From Burkholderiales bacterium RIFCSPHIGHO2_01_FULL_63_240 (GTDB lineage Bacteria > Pseudomonadota > Gammaproteobacteria > Burkholderiales > Burkholderiaceae_C), in the NCBI GenBank assembly GCA_001770725.1, contig MERU01000001.1, forward strand, positions 363,012-427,011: a DNA stretch of 64,000 nt, given 5' to 3'. Position numbers and translations under genes: made by a program. The notes under the pieces are model-generated. The model made no database searches, was not told the origin of the DNA, and worked only from the letters and a program-made list of their open reading frames with translations. Positions within the stretch are counted from its first letter, which is position 1. Every line of letters begins with the position of its first letter. Below, piece after piece: positions 44,391 through 53,427 of this stretch.

Positions 44391-45431
44391 TTAGAACATC
44401 CCCCGCGCCCCAAACACCTGACGCCGACTGGATGGATTGCAAACGTAGCGCGCAATGGGCAGCCCCAGCGCACGCGGAGCAAACAGCACGAAAAGGGCCC
44501 ATGCAGCCAATCCAAGCTTCATGACCAACCCACATTCACGCCCCCAGATGGAGCGATTCAGGATCGGCCATCCGGCCAACCCCGCCCTCACCCCAGCCAG
44601 GTAACCCTGGTCGCAGAAGATCGCTGCGGCGTACTCCTGCTTTCGAATGGAAAAATCAACCACCGCGACATCGGCCAAGTGCTCGCTCGGCAAGCGCCGC
44701 CCCAGCCACTGTTTGAGGTGGTGGTACCGCGCCTGAATCATTTGCGAGCCTCGCAGCCCAAGCTTGGCGTTTCCAAACCGCAGACTTTGTGTGTCGTTGG
44801 TCTGGTGAATGCGATATTGTCCGAGAATCAGATTGAGTGCCCGAACTTCCCCGACAAAAGCACTTGCATATCCGGCGAAAAAGTCAGCCCCGTGGCGCTC
44901 CTGCTCAGAAACGGGAAGGGGCATTAATCGACGCAACGCAGAGACCCGATACGCGTTGCCACTTCCCGGTGCGGCCAGGAACAAAACCCCCTTGCGCACC
45001 AAATTCGATAGGTCCCCCTCGGCCAGTTGAGTGGGAATCACCCCACCCAGCGCCTGCCCCCCAACGTCGATCAGCTCGAGCTTGAAGTGCACCCGGGCCA
45101 CAGCCGGTTCGCACATGGCCGCAGCGACTTCAGCCAAAGCCCCCGGCAAGAGCTTGTCATCCGAATCCAGGAACAGCACCACGTCGCCCGACACATGCTC
45201 GAAGCCCGTGTTGTAGGCGGCCATCTGCCCGCCGTTCGGCTGCTGGATGATGCGGATCCGGTCGCCATGGCGCCGCGCCACGTCCACCGAGTTGTCCGTG
45301 GAGCCATCGTCGACCAGCACGATTTCCGCAGCCGGATGCGTTTGCTCCAGCGCAGAGCGGATCGCCTCATCGATGAAGTGACCGTAGTTGTGGTTGCAGA
45401 TGACAACGGAAACGCGGGGCAAATCGGGCAT
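44391..45431 (-). CDS. Glycosyltransferase family 2, paralogue B
   Basis: This 346-residue GT-A transferase has VVICNHNYGHFIDEAI, EIVLVDDGSTDNS and VVLFLDSDDKLLPG. The order of blocks is the same as paralogue A: PNGGQ.AAYNTGF, AEPGSGNAYR-like and ERHGADFFAG. The C-terminal membrane-associated segment is LGLAAWALFVLFAPRALG, then RYVCNPSSRR. It lies nine bases after epsI2. The similarity to A points to tandem duplication with later divergence and perhaps different acceptors. Confidence 0.88.
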   Translation of the reverse strand: MPDLPRVSVVICNHNYGHFIDEAIRSALEQTHPAAEIVLVDDGSTDNSVDVARRHGDRIRIIQQPNGGQMAAYNTGFEHVSGDVVLFLDSDDKLLPGALAEVAAAMCEPAVARVHFKLELIDVGGQALGGVIPTQLAEGDLSNLVRKGVLFLAAPGSGNAYRVSALRRLMPLPVSEQERHGADFFAGYASAFVGEVRALNLILGQYRIHQTNDTQSLRFGNAKLGLRGSQMIQARYHHLKQWLGRRLPSEHLADVAVVDFSIRKQEYAAAIFCDQGYLAGVRAGLAGWPILNRSIWGRECGLVMKLGLAAWALFVLFAPRALGLPIARYVCNPSSRRQVFGARGMF

Positions 45432-45440
45432 GACGATGGG

Positions 45441-46130
45441 TCACCGCACCAGGTATGACCGCTTGTCTGGCGGCAAGGCCTGGATCAAGTCACGAGTGAA
45501 AGTTTCGAGAACCTGATGGTAAGGCCCCGGATCGGCATCCGTGTTCACGCGTTGCGAAGCGCGCACCAAGATGCCATCGGTCATGCGCCCCTGCAGGCCT
45601 TCCTGCATGATCTGCCAGCGGATGCGCCAGGGGCTGGCGCTGTAGGTGTCGCCAATGCGGATCCAGTAGCTGACCACCTCCTTGTTGCCGCGCCCATCAA
45701 CCACCATGCGCTGCCCGGTCACATCCTGGCCAGCCGCCTTGCTGTGCACCCCGGCAAACACGGTGGGCTGCAGCGACATCACCTTGAAACCCTGAGCCGG
45801 GTAACACAACTCGGGGCGGTGCACCTTCACCTCCTGGCGCTGGTTCTTGCCATAGGCCAGTGCCAGCATGACCATGTCGCCGCGGGCGTTGACATAGGTG
45901 CGAGACACGACTTCGTCGTACGGCTGGTCGGTGGAGGTGGCCCCCTTGGTCACCACCGAAGCCTGCACCAGCGCATTGGGCAGCATGCGCCACTCGCCGA
46001 AGCGCTCGGGCACCGCCTGCTCCAGGTTGGGATCGGGCACAGCCGCATTGATCGAGGGCCTCAGCAACAAACCCGCCGAGCCAATGCCCACCAGCAAGAT
46101 CGACACAACGGTGGAACGCAACCAACTCAT
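45441..46130 (-). CDS. epsI: Exosortase-associated protein EpsI (set 2)
   Basis: This 229-residue protein has an N-terminal membrane helix (TVVSILLVGIGSAGLLL) and a periplasmic domain with MLALAYGKNQRQEVKVHRPELCYPAQGFKVMS, the EpsI HRPExCYPxxG motif. Its ATG overlaps the xrtB2 stop by four bases. The motif agrees better with the typical EpsI form than the set 1 copy does. The pair has been retained intact, with no sign of decay. Two GT2 genes follow. Confidence 0.9.
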   Translation of the reverse strand: MSWLRSTVVSILLVGIGSAGLLLRPSINAAVPDPNLEQAVPERFGEWRMLPNALVQASVVTKGATSTDQPYDEVVSRTYVNARGDMVMLALAYGKNQRQEVKVHRPELCYPAQGFKVMSLQPTVFAGVHSKAAGQDVTGQRMVVDGRGNKEVVSYWIRIGDTYSASPWRIRWQIMQEGLQGRMTDGILVRASQRVNTDADPGPYHQVLETFTRDLIQALPPDKRSYLVR

Positions 46131-47047
46131 GCCTCAGCCTCCTTGGCTTGCGCAGCGGGGCTGGAGCTGCCCGCCTTGTTCTTGAAGAACACACCCAACA
46201 CGGCATCCACACCCACGGTCAGCATGGTCGCGGCCATGAACAACAGGATGCCGGCGAAGTCATGCACAAAGCCCTGCCCCACCGCATCCCCGAAGTAATA
46301 CGTCACGAGCACCAGCGCGATGACGCGCAGCACGTTCGACACGAATGAAATCGGGATGATGAGGGTGGCCAGCGCGATGTTGCGCCACTTGTTGGTGTGG
46401 CCTGCCACGCTCATGTAGAACACGCCGACCGCCTCCAGCGCAAAGATCGAATTCAGGCCTGCGCAAGCATCTGCCACCAGCAACTGATACTGACCAATGT
46501 GCAGGGTCACGCCCTGACGAGCGATGGGGTAGCCCGCCAGGAACATCAGCCACTCGGCCACGTAGGACACACCCATTTTCAAAGGCGCCGTGACCGCATC
46601 AACGATCGAGCCCGGAACCGGGATCAGGAAGAACAGGAAGAAGATGGGGAACCACATCACCTTCAGGCCCTTCCAGCCCCAAAGCAGCAGCACCACCCCG
46701 ATGGCCACCGGGATCTGCGACAGGGCGTCCAGGAAAAGAACGTCCTGAGAGCGGCCCACCGCGTAGATTAGCCCGCCGATCAGCAGGGCAATGGCCCCGG
46801 CCACGTTGGCCGGCCGAGCGTCGGCATGCGGCAGGTTCGGGTAACGCTGCCACGCCAGCCAGATGGACAGCGCCAGCATGATCGGCCCATGCCCTTGGCC
46901 CACCAGACTCCAGATGTAGGTGTCCAGCGCCCGATAGGTCGGGAAGTACATGGCCAACAAGGCCGCCCCGACCAGGGCGGGGGCCCAGCGCACGGGCAGC
47001 CCGCCGCTGGACGCTGCTGGGGGGGAGAGGGATGGATTGACGCTCAT
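46127..47047 (-). CDS. xrtB: Exosortase B (set 2)
   Basis: This 306-residue membrane transpeptidase has the same core as set 1: Cys195 in LLVADACAGLNSIFALEAVG, Arg241 in SNVLRVIALVLVTY and His262 in GFVHDFAG. About eight membrane segments are seen, with an Ala/Lys-rich C-terminus. ATG 47047 is used; the longer frame adds 14 residues. It leads the minus-strand operon xrtB2-epsI2-GT2-GT2-rfbBDAC. Substrate proteins with a PEP-CTERM tail are not present in the window. Confidence 0.92.
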   Translation of the reverse strand: MSVNPSLSPPAASSGGLPVRWAPALVGAALLAMYFPTYRALDTYIWSLVGQGHGPIMLALSIWLAWQRYPNLPHADARPANVAGAIALLIGGLIYAVGRSQDVLFLDALSQIPVAIGVVLLLWGWKGLKVMWFPIFFLFFLIPVPGSIVDAVTAPLKMGVSYVAEWLMFLAGYPIARQGVTLHIGQYQLLVADACAGLNSIFALEAVGVFYMSVAGHTNKWRNIALATLIIPISFVSNVLRVIALVLVTYYFGDAVGQGFVHDFAGILLFMAATMLTVGVDAVLGVFFKNKAGSSSPAAQAKEAEA

Positions 47048-47348
47048 CGGTTTCGAGAACCCTGAAGATTTGGAACAGTCTGTCCACAAAGACCGAGATC
47101 ACAGGGGGAAGTTCCCAGGTTCCCCCCTATCGGCGGGGGGTGATGTCCGAATAGCGAGGGCGCCTGATCCGGACAAGGGCAACACACCCAGTCACACACA
47201 CGAACATTTAGACATAGTAGTAACCCCAAAGTTGTCACTTGGCGTCGATAGACTGAATCCATGCCCTGAACCACTGGCGCGGTGAGCCCATTGCAGGCCT
47301 GACTCACCACAGCAGTGCGCATTCTGCGAACGGGCTCAAGTCAATGCG
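47048..47348. promoter_or_regulatory. Divergent promoter region between xrtB2 and an acyltransferase gene
   Basis: About 300 bases without a gene. A GGGAA-G-TTCCC palindrome (47106-47116) is embedded in a longer GGGGGAA/TTCCCCC repeat (47104-47110 and 47120-47126). The same C run can instead pair with GGGGGG at 47135-47140. A GTTGTCAC (47231-47238) repeats, in inverse orientation, an octamer seen upstream of epsD and of the second beta-helix gene. No clear -35/-10 pair was found. Confidence 0.4.
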
Positions 47349-49445
47349 ATGACCGACATGCCCAACCCCACGAAGCCTGCGCCACAGCGTTACATCCCCG
47401 CCATCGACGGACTGCGGGCCATCGCCGTCGCAGCGGTGTTTCTCTACCACCTCCACCCTAGCCTGCTGCCAGCTGGTTTCGTTGGCGTGGACGTGTTCTT
47501 CGTCATCTCTGGCTTCGTGGTCTGTCACTCCGTCCTGCAGATGCGGCGCGACCTGAGCTTCACGGCCCTGTGCAGCCAGTTTTATGCCAGGCGCATCGTG
47601 CGCATCGCCCCCGCCCTGGTTGCCTGCCTGCTGATCACCGGCCTCGTGTCCACCCTGTTCATCCCTCAGACCTGGCTCAGCCAGGTCAACAACAAAACCG
47701 CTTTCGCCGCGTTCTTTGGCCTGTCCAATTTCGTCCTCTACGCCTCGGCGGGCGACTACTTTTCACCCCGGGCCGAGTTCAACCCTTTCACCCACACCTG
47801 GTCGCTCGCCGTGGAAGAGCAGTTCTACCTGGTGTTCCCCGCGCTGATCTTCGGGGCGGCCTTCGTGCAGTCTGCCCGTTGGCGCCGGGCAGCCACCGTT
47901 GCCATGGTGGCGCTGGTGGCCGGCTCCCTGTGGCTGTGCGTGAACTGGAGCCAAGCAGAGCCCGCCAAGGCCTTCTACCTGCTGCCCGCCAGGTACTGGG
48001 AGCTGGGTGCCGGCGTGCTGGCCAGCCTGGCATGCCATCGGCTCGCCCCCCCGCCTGGCAACACCGAAGCTCCTCTGGGCCGACAACTGCTGGCGCTGCT
48101 GGCCGCCGGGGGACTGCTCACGAGCCTGTTCGTTTCTCAGGCAACGGCCTTCCCCTACCCCTGGGCCCTGCTGCCGGTCATCGCGACCACGGCATTGATG
48201 GTCTTGTTCGCCGGCCCGAGCACCTGGGTGGCCCGCGTGCTGACGCAAAAACCATTCATGTGGCTGGGCTTGCGGTCTTACTCCATCTACCTTTGGCACT
48301 GGCCGGTGTTCATCCTCTTCAAGTGGACGCTGGGACTCGAGGGCGTTCTCAACGCCGTGGCGGCCTCGGGGCTGGCCATCGTTCTGGGGGCGATGTCGTA
48401 CCGACTGATCGAGAACCCAGTCAGGCATGCCCCGCTCGTGAAGCGACAAACCCGCCCCCGCGTGATCGTGGCCGGACTGGCCACGGTGACCACGCTGGCG
48501 CTGCTGACCGGGGTGGTTTTCAAGGCCCGCCCGCAAATCTCGTTGAGCGTCACGGCCAACGAAAGCACCTGGTTCCCCTACGAGAAGGGTGACCCCCAGC
48601 CTGACGCCGGACAATGCGCCGTCGAGCGCCAGGAAACGGCCTTCGAAGGCGGGCTGCTCACCACCTATCGCCCAGTCAACTGCACCCGTGTGGCACCTGG
48701 CAAGTTGTTCGCGGCGGGCGACTCACACGCGACCGCCTACGGCATGATGCTGCGCCGCTTCGCTGCTGAAACGGGCTCGGTGGTCAAGGTGTTCAACCAA
48801 CCCGGTTGCCCCTTCCTGACCTTGCAGCAGACCCAGGCAGACCAGGCCTCCGCGTGCACCCATTTCGTGAAAGCATCTCTGAGTGCCATGGCGCAAGAAG
48901 CCGGCCCCCAGGACACCGTGTTCCTGGCGGCGCTGCGAGTGCCTCGACTGGTGGACCAGAACGGCCCCGCCCAAGGAAGCGTCGAAGCTGCGCTTCAGGC
49001 AGCCCAGAAGGACCGCACGGCCGCGGTGGCCGAAGCCGCCGCACTCCTCAGCCCCCTGGCGGCCACACAGGCGAAGCTCGTTTTCGAGGCCCCCAAGCCC
49101 GTACTGCCCAGCCCCACCTTCCGTTGCGCGGACTGGTTCAACAAGATGAACCCTGTGTGCAAGGAAGGCAGCAGCATCCCCCGCAACACGATGCTCGCGT
49201 ACCTCGCGCCGGCCAGGGCAGCCGTGGCACAGTTGAGTGAGCAACTGCCAGGCTCAACCGTGTGGGACCCCGCCGAATTGCTTTGTGACGCAAGCAACTG
49301 CTCTGCCTACCGAGACGGCAAGCCCATCATCTTTGACGGCGACCACCTGTCCGGGTTCGCCAACGCGCTGCTGGCACCGCATTTCACGGCCATGGTCCAC
49401 AAACTGCAAGTGCCTTCCATCACCGCAGCCCAGATCCCTGATTGA
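47349..49445 (+). CDS. Acyltransferase 3 fused to SGNH domain (OafA type)
   Basis: This 698-residue two-domain enzyme has an N-terminal acyltransferase-3 membrane domain (about residues 14-385) with YIPAIDGLRAIAVAAVFLYH, SLAVEEQFYLVFPA and YSIYLWHWPVFIL. The C-terminal periplasmic SGNH domain (about 400-690) has GDSH (457-460) and the DxxH-type DGDHLSG (Asp665, His666 region). Such enzymes acetylate sugars of O-antigens and exopolysaccharides, the SGNH domain handing the acyl group to the glycan. It shares an operon with the glycosyltransferase that starts at its stop codon. Confidence 0.93.
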   Translation: MTDMPNPTKPAPQRYIPAIDGLRAIAVAAVFLYHLHPSLLPAGFVGVDVFFVISGFVVCHSVLQMRRDLSFTALCSQFYARRIVRIAPALVACLLITGLVSTLFIPQTWLSQVNNKTAFAAFFGLSNFVLYASAGDYFSPRAEFNPFTHTWSLAVEEQFYLVFPALIFGAAFVQSARWRRAATVAMVALVAGSLWLCVNWSQAEPAKAFYLLPARYWELGAGVLASLACHRLAPPPGNTEAPLGRQLLALLAAGGLLTSLFVSQATAFPYPWALLPVIATTALMVLFAGPSTWVARVLTQKPFMWLGLRSYSIYLWHWPVFILFKWTLGLEGVLNAVAASGLAIVLGAMSYRLIENPVRHAPLVKRQTRPRVIVAGLATVTTLALLTGVVFKARPQISLSVTANESTWFPYEKGDPQPDAGQCAVERQETAFEGGLLTTYRPVNCTRVAPGKLFAAGDSHATAYGMMLRRFAAETGSVVKVFNQPGCPFLTLQQTQADQASACTHFVKASLSAMAQEAGPQDTVFLAALRVPRLVDQNGPAQGSVEAALQAAQKDRTAAVAEAAALLSPLAATQAKLVFEAPKPVLPSPTFRCADWFNKMNPVCKEGSSIPRNTMLAYLAPARAAVAQLSEQLPGSTVWDPAELLCDASNCSAYRDGKPIIFDGDHLSGFANALLAPHFTAMVHKLQVPSITAAQIPD

Positions 49446-49462
49446 AGTCACCCCGCCTCACA

Positions 49463-50482
49463 ATGCCAACCGCTTACCTGTCCCCATTCGTCAATGAGAC
49501 CAACGACTACATCAACCGGATGAAGGAAATCCTTAGGGGCTGTGGGTACGACGTGGCACCGATGTCCTTCAAGACATTGCTCTCACCGAAGGTGATGGGC
49601 ATGTTCCGGCGGGAAAACATCGTGCTCGTGCATTGGCTCGAAACCCGGGCGTTCAAGAAAGGCCCGAACGGGGCCCGTATCGACCTGCCAGGGCTCCTTC
49701 AATTGGCCATCTACCTGGCTGTGATGGCCGTCATGCGGGCCCGGCTGGTGTACTTCGTGCACGATCACGCGGTGCACGACCTGAGCGGCTGGCGTCGCAC
49801 ATTTTCGGTTCGGCTGATTGCACTGCTGCGTCGCATGGCCGACATCCGCGTTGTGCACGACCCCAGCTACAGCGCGACCTACAGCGCCACCTACCTGCCC
49901 CACCCGCTGTACCAAGACCGAGACCTGAACCGCCCTCGCCCCGTGCGCACAGAAGGGCCGATCAGGGCAGGCATCCTGGGCGCCATTCGCCCCTACAAAC
50001 GGGTGGAGCACATCATCGATGTCTGGCCTGCCGGCCCGGTGCTGCGCATTCGGGGGCGCTGCGAGCCGAGCTACGAGCAACTGCTGCGCGAGCGCATCCA
50101 GGCACGCGGCCCCGAAGCACGGATCGAATTCGACGTTGGCTTCATGAGCCGTGAAGAGTTCGAAACAGAACTGAATCAACTTGACGCACTGCTGCTGCCA
50201 CACGCAGACGAGTCGGCATTGGTGAGTGGGGCGTTTTTCGAGGCCATTGGGGCCACGCCACTCGTGATCGCTCGCTCCACTCCGTTCATCAAATGGGCGA
50301 GCACCCAGTTCACAGGCCTGCTGCCTTACGATCAGGAGCAGGCCCTGCAGGCACTGCTGCAAAAAGCATCAAGCCGCCCATCGCTGTCCAGCGAACAACA
50401 ACGGCCCGATGCAAAGACCGCCATGGATCTGTTCGGGCTGCGCGCCTGCATCCAGCGCTACACCTCGGCATTTCAGCGCTAA
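49463..50482 (+). CDS. Probable GT-B glycosyltransferase
   Basis: This 339-residue protein begins MPTAYLSPFVNETNDYINRM. It has LVYFVHDHAVHDLSGWRR near residue 95, GILGAIRPYKRVEHIIDVW near 170 and DALLLPHADESALVSGAFFEAIG near 250, a loose form of the GT4 donor motif. It is less clearly typed than the other transferases. ATG 49463 is chosen; a TTG at 49442 that overlaps the acyltransferase stop is possible. It abuts the convergent flippase gene with one base between stops. Confidence 0.72.
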   Translation: MPTAYLSPFVNETNDYINRMKEILRGCGYDVAPMSFKTLLSPKVMGMFRRENIVLVHWLETRAFKKGPNGARIDLPGLLQLAIYLAVMAVMRARLVYFVHDHAVHDLSGWRRTFSVRLIALLRRMADIRVVHDPSYSATYSATYLPHPLYQDRDLNRPRPVRTEGPIRAGILGAIRPYKRVEHIIDVWPAGPVLRIRGRCEPSYEQLLRERIQARGPEARIEFDVGFMSREEFETELNQLDALLLPHADESALVSGAFFEAIGATPLVIARSTPFIKWASTQFTGLLPYDQEQALQALLQKASSRPSLSSEQQRPDAKTAMDLFGLRACIQRYTSAFQR

Positions 50483-50483
50483 A

Positions 50484-51740
50484 TCAACCTCTGGCAGCGC
50501 CAATGAAAAACAGCATGCGGCGGTTCCTGTAGCAATAAGCCACCAAAATCACCGAGTACGCTACCTCTCCGGCGATGCGCCCCAGGGCTGCCCCCGCGCC
50601 ACCATTGACGGATGCGCCCCAAACGGTCAAAGCCACCCCAATGACCGTGGAAGCCGCCGCGGCCATGCTGACAACCCTGTCCAGCCTGCGGGGCAGCAGC
50701 AAGTAGACGGCCACGGCGTGGTTGAACGCAGCCAGCAGAAACAATGGGCTCAACAGTCTGAGGATATCGGAGGCGCCCACAAATTTATTGCCCAGAGCGA
50801 AATCCAGCACTGGCGGCACGAATGTCAGGCAAGACACCGTTCCAACGGCGCCACCAGCGATCACCCAACGTGAGGCCTGCAACTGACGGCTCAATACCGA
50901 GTCCCGGGACTCGGACTCATGGACCATTTTCGAAAACCATGTGACGAAAAACTGACCAGCCGGCCCCAGCAAGGCCAGACCAGTTGAGACAACTTTCTCC
51001 GCTGTACCGAAGTAGGCAACCTGATCGGGTGTCGAGCGCATGGCCAGCGCATACGTGCCGATGTTCAGCATCAACGCCCACGTACCCGCGGATATGAACA
51101 ATGGAAACGACTCCTTGATCAAAGCCCATCCCGCCGCGAAATCGGCCAACCCGATGCGCACGATCCGACGCACCATCGCGTATGCAAGCGCTGTTGAAGC
51201 CAAGGTGCTGATCAGCAGCAGTGGCATGACCAGCTCGTTATCCTCAGGCGTGCGCACCAACATCAACACCATCGCCAGCATGGAGATGAACCCCAGGATC
51301 TCGATGACGATCGGGGTGTTGAAGTTCATGCGCCCCTGGAAGAACCAACCCACATTGAAGCCCGCCAGCACGCCGCAGACCACCGCAGCCAGCGAGGACA
51401 CCATATGGTCACGCAACAAAGGGGCGCTGTAGATCGTCAAAGCGCCCACCAACAGCGCCACAGGCAGGAGGATGAGCCGCGCCATCATGTGGCGAGCCAA
51501 CTCCCGCTGTTGAACCTCAAGAGAGCCAGAACTGGTTGCGATGTTACGACTGCCTGCGCCAGAAAAGCCCCAGTTCTGCACCGTCCACACCATCGTGTAG
51601 ACGGTCATTGAGGCCAAGACAACGCCATAAGCCTCGGCGCCCAGCACCCGCGCGTAGTACGGGATAAGTACCAGCAAGTACAAATACCGGAAGAAGTAGC
51701 CTGCGTACACCAGCGCCAGTTGTTTCTTGACTTCTCCCAC
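50484..51740 (-). CDS. Wzx-type polysaccharide flippase (set 2)
   Basis: This 418-residue protein has about 12 to 14 membrane segments and belongs to the oligosaccharide flippase family. It moves lipid-linked repeat units. The N-terminal FFRYLYLLVLIPYYARVLGAEAYGVV is a clear family feature. GTG 51740 is preferred over a longer upstream frame because AAAGGA lies at correct spacing and the first helix follows directly. The extra frame upstream has a composition unlike a protein of this family. It is not part of the main minus-strand operon. Confidence 0.83.
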   Translation of the reverse strand: MGEVKKQLALVYAGYFFRYLYLLVLIPYYARVLGAEAYGVVLASMTVYTMVWTVQNWGFSGAGSRNIATSSGSLEVQQRELARHMMARLILLPVALLVGALTIYSAPLLRDHMVSSLAAVVCGVLAGFNVGWFFQGRMNFNTPIVIEILGFISMLAMVLMLVRTPEDNELVMPLLLISTLASTALAYAMVRRIVRIGLADFAAGWALIKESFPLFISAGTWALMLNIGTYALAMRSTPDQVAYFGTAEKVVSTGLALLGPAGQFFVTWFSKMVHESESRDSVLSRQLQASRWVIAGGAVGTVSCLTFVPPVLDFALGNKFVGASDILRLLSPLFLLAAFNHAVAVYLLLPRRLDRVVSMAAAASTVIGVALTVWGASVNGGAGAALGRIAGEVAYSVILVAYCYRNRRMLFFIGAARG

Positions 51741-51975
51741 ACCGTTCCTTTGCCTTGCTGTCGCAGAAGAACCATTTCGCCTGCTGGGCCAGTATATGAA
51801 GCATGCATGTCGCAACTGTTGCGCCTCGTCGCCACGGACACATTCATTCGCGTGGGGTGCTGATCGCTCATCCTTGAGTGCTCGATGAGCCGACATCATC
51901 CTGTGCGAACATAAATCACCCAGCGCTCATTAGCTTTGCCGCGCCCCCATTTTTTTACGCAACACAGGAAACGTC
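51741..51975. promoter_or_regulatory. Divergent gap between flippase 2 and a GT4 gene
   Basis: These 235 bases probably hold both promoters. A T run (TTTTTTT, near 51951) and an AGGAA ribosome site stand before the glycosyltransferase ATG. A longer open frame extends from the flippase through this gap, but it lacks family similarity and has no ribosome site. No palindrome of note. Confidence 0.4.
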
Positions 51976-53127
51976 ATGGCCACCTCGCTGGCATTCATCT
52001 CCATGACAGAGAGCTTTGGCGGCCACGAGGTCATGCTGGCACGCTGGCTCAAGGAACTGACTGCACAAGGTGATGTCAAGCCCCTTCTCATCAGCGCCGA
52101 GAACGCCAAGGTCAAGGCCGCGATCGAGGGCATCGCCCTGGACAGCCACCACATCAAACCCCGCCCAGCCATTGCAGAGAAACTGCCTCGGCCGCTTGGG
52201 AAGCTCGCCACGCTGCTGCACCTGGTGAGGTGCTTTGCGCGCATCCGGCGTCAAACTGCGGCTCGCAATGCCGTGGTGTCAGAGGGGGCGCTGATGTCCG
52301 AGCCCCTTGCCACCATCGCGGCCCGCCTGGTCTTTCATCGGGTACACGTGTACGTGCCAATGGTCGAGAGCTTCCACGCGCTCGGTTATCCAGAACCAGA
52401 TGGCGCAACCAAGCGTTTCATGCGCATCTATCGGTGGCTGCCTCATTCGTGGATCACGCTAAGCAGTGACCACGCAGACATCTTCCGCAAGTGGTCAGAC
52501 GTTAGACAGCCGGTACACGTGCTGCGCAACACCACCATGGATGGTATCGAGAACGCCTCCCCGCGCGAGTCAAGCTTCCCGTTGCCGCATGACGAGTTGA
52601 AGGTACTGGTGTTGGGGCGACTGACGGCGCACCACAAAGGACTGGACCTGCTGCTGGCCTACGCACAGCAACAAGTCACCAGCTTGCGGGCTCGCAAGAT
52701 TAAGTTCCGGCTCGTGGGTGACGGCGAATACAAGCCAACCATCTTGGCAGCTTTGGCAGCCACCCCCGGCTTGCGCGACGTGCTTGAACTTGCACCCTGG
52801 TCTCCTCCGCTCGACGCATACAGGCAAGCCGACTGCGTCTTGCTTGCCTCACGCATCGAGGGTGTGCCGCTGGTGATGCTTGAAGCCATGGCGCTGGGTA
52901 TCCCGATTTTCGCTAGCGATCTACCAGGCACCAGGGGATACCTGCCAGCCGAATGCCTGTTCCCGATCGGGGATCTGTCGCGAGCCGTAGACTTGATCGA
53001 GCAAATCAGAGCCCCTGAGTTCAAAGCACGCTGCATCAAGAAAAACCTGGAGCAGTACCGGGCAACAGCTTCAGCCGCTGCTTTTGCAGAGAACACGCGA
53101 CAGCTGACTAACGAGCTGGTTGTTTGA
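51976..53127 (+). CDS. Glycosyltransferase family 4 (GT-B)
   Basis: This 383-residue cytoplasmic transferase begins MATSLAFISMTESFGGHEVMLARWL, the acceptor-domain GGHE pattern. The donor domain has KVLVLGRLTAHHKGLDLLL near residue 210, RLVGDGEYKP near 240 and EGVPLVMLEAM, an EX7E motif, near 296. An AGGAA ribosome site precedes the ATG. It is a stand-alone gene; the next plus-strand gene is 300 bases away. Confidence 0.88.
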   Translation: MATSLAFISMTESFGGHEVMLARWLKELTAQGDVKPLLISAENAKVKAAIEGIALDSHHIKPRPAIAEKLPRPLGKLATLLHLVRCFARIRRQTAARNAVVSEGALMSEPLATIAARLVFHRVHVYVPMVESFHALGYPEPDGATKRFMRIYRWLPHSWITLSSDHADIFRKWSDVRQPVHVLRNTTMDGIENASPRESSFPLPHDELKVLVLGRLTAHHKGLDLLLAYAQQQVTSLRARKIKFRLVGDGEYKPTILAALAATPGLRDVLELAPWSPPLDAYRQADCVLLASRIEGVPLVMLEAMALGIPIFASDLPGTRGYLPAECLFPIGDLSRAVDLIEQIRAPEFKARCIKKNLEQYRATASAAAFAENTRQLTNELVV

Positions 53128-53427
53128 GTTGCAAGGCAATCATTGCACGGGGCTACGTGGCAGTAGATCAAGAATACGCCTCCGGCGAACGCCCACTAGC
53201 CCAGCAGCCCCGCCGATGACCAGCCTGAGCTGAGCAGAAACCGCTGAATCAATGCAACAAGATGCCCCCGATCTCACGTAGCTGTCACACGGCCTCAGCA
53301 AGATGCGAACAGGCTGTGCGCAATGCATTGCACTGTGGCCCGATCTTTGCACGCAGGGCAACGCCCTTGATCAAAAGGTGCCCGTCCGCGCTCAGCAGTT
53401 CTCGCGGGCATTGATGCTTCAGAGAAC
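53128..53427. other. Intergenic gap between GT4 and acyltransferase genes
   Basis: 300 bases without a supported gene. It contains a perfect 12-base palindrome GCAATGCATTGC (53320-53331), which may be an operator for the acyltransferase gene starting about 100 bases later. No convincing terminator follows the GT4 stop. Confidence 0.35.

Noticed and set aside
51741..51899. N-terminal extension of the second flippase
   Set aside because: Charged, unlike the family, and AAAGGA sits correctly before GTG 51740.
53320..53331. 12-base palindrome GCAATGCATTGC as a regulator site
   Set aside because: A single copy with no flanking support; listed only as content of the gap and not as a separate finding.
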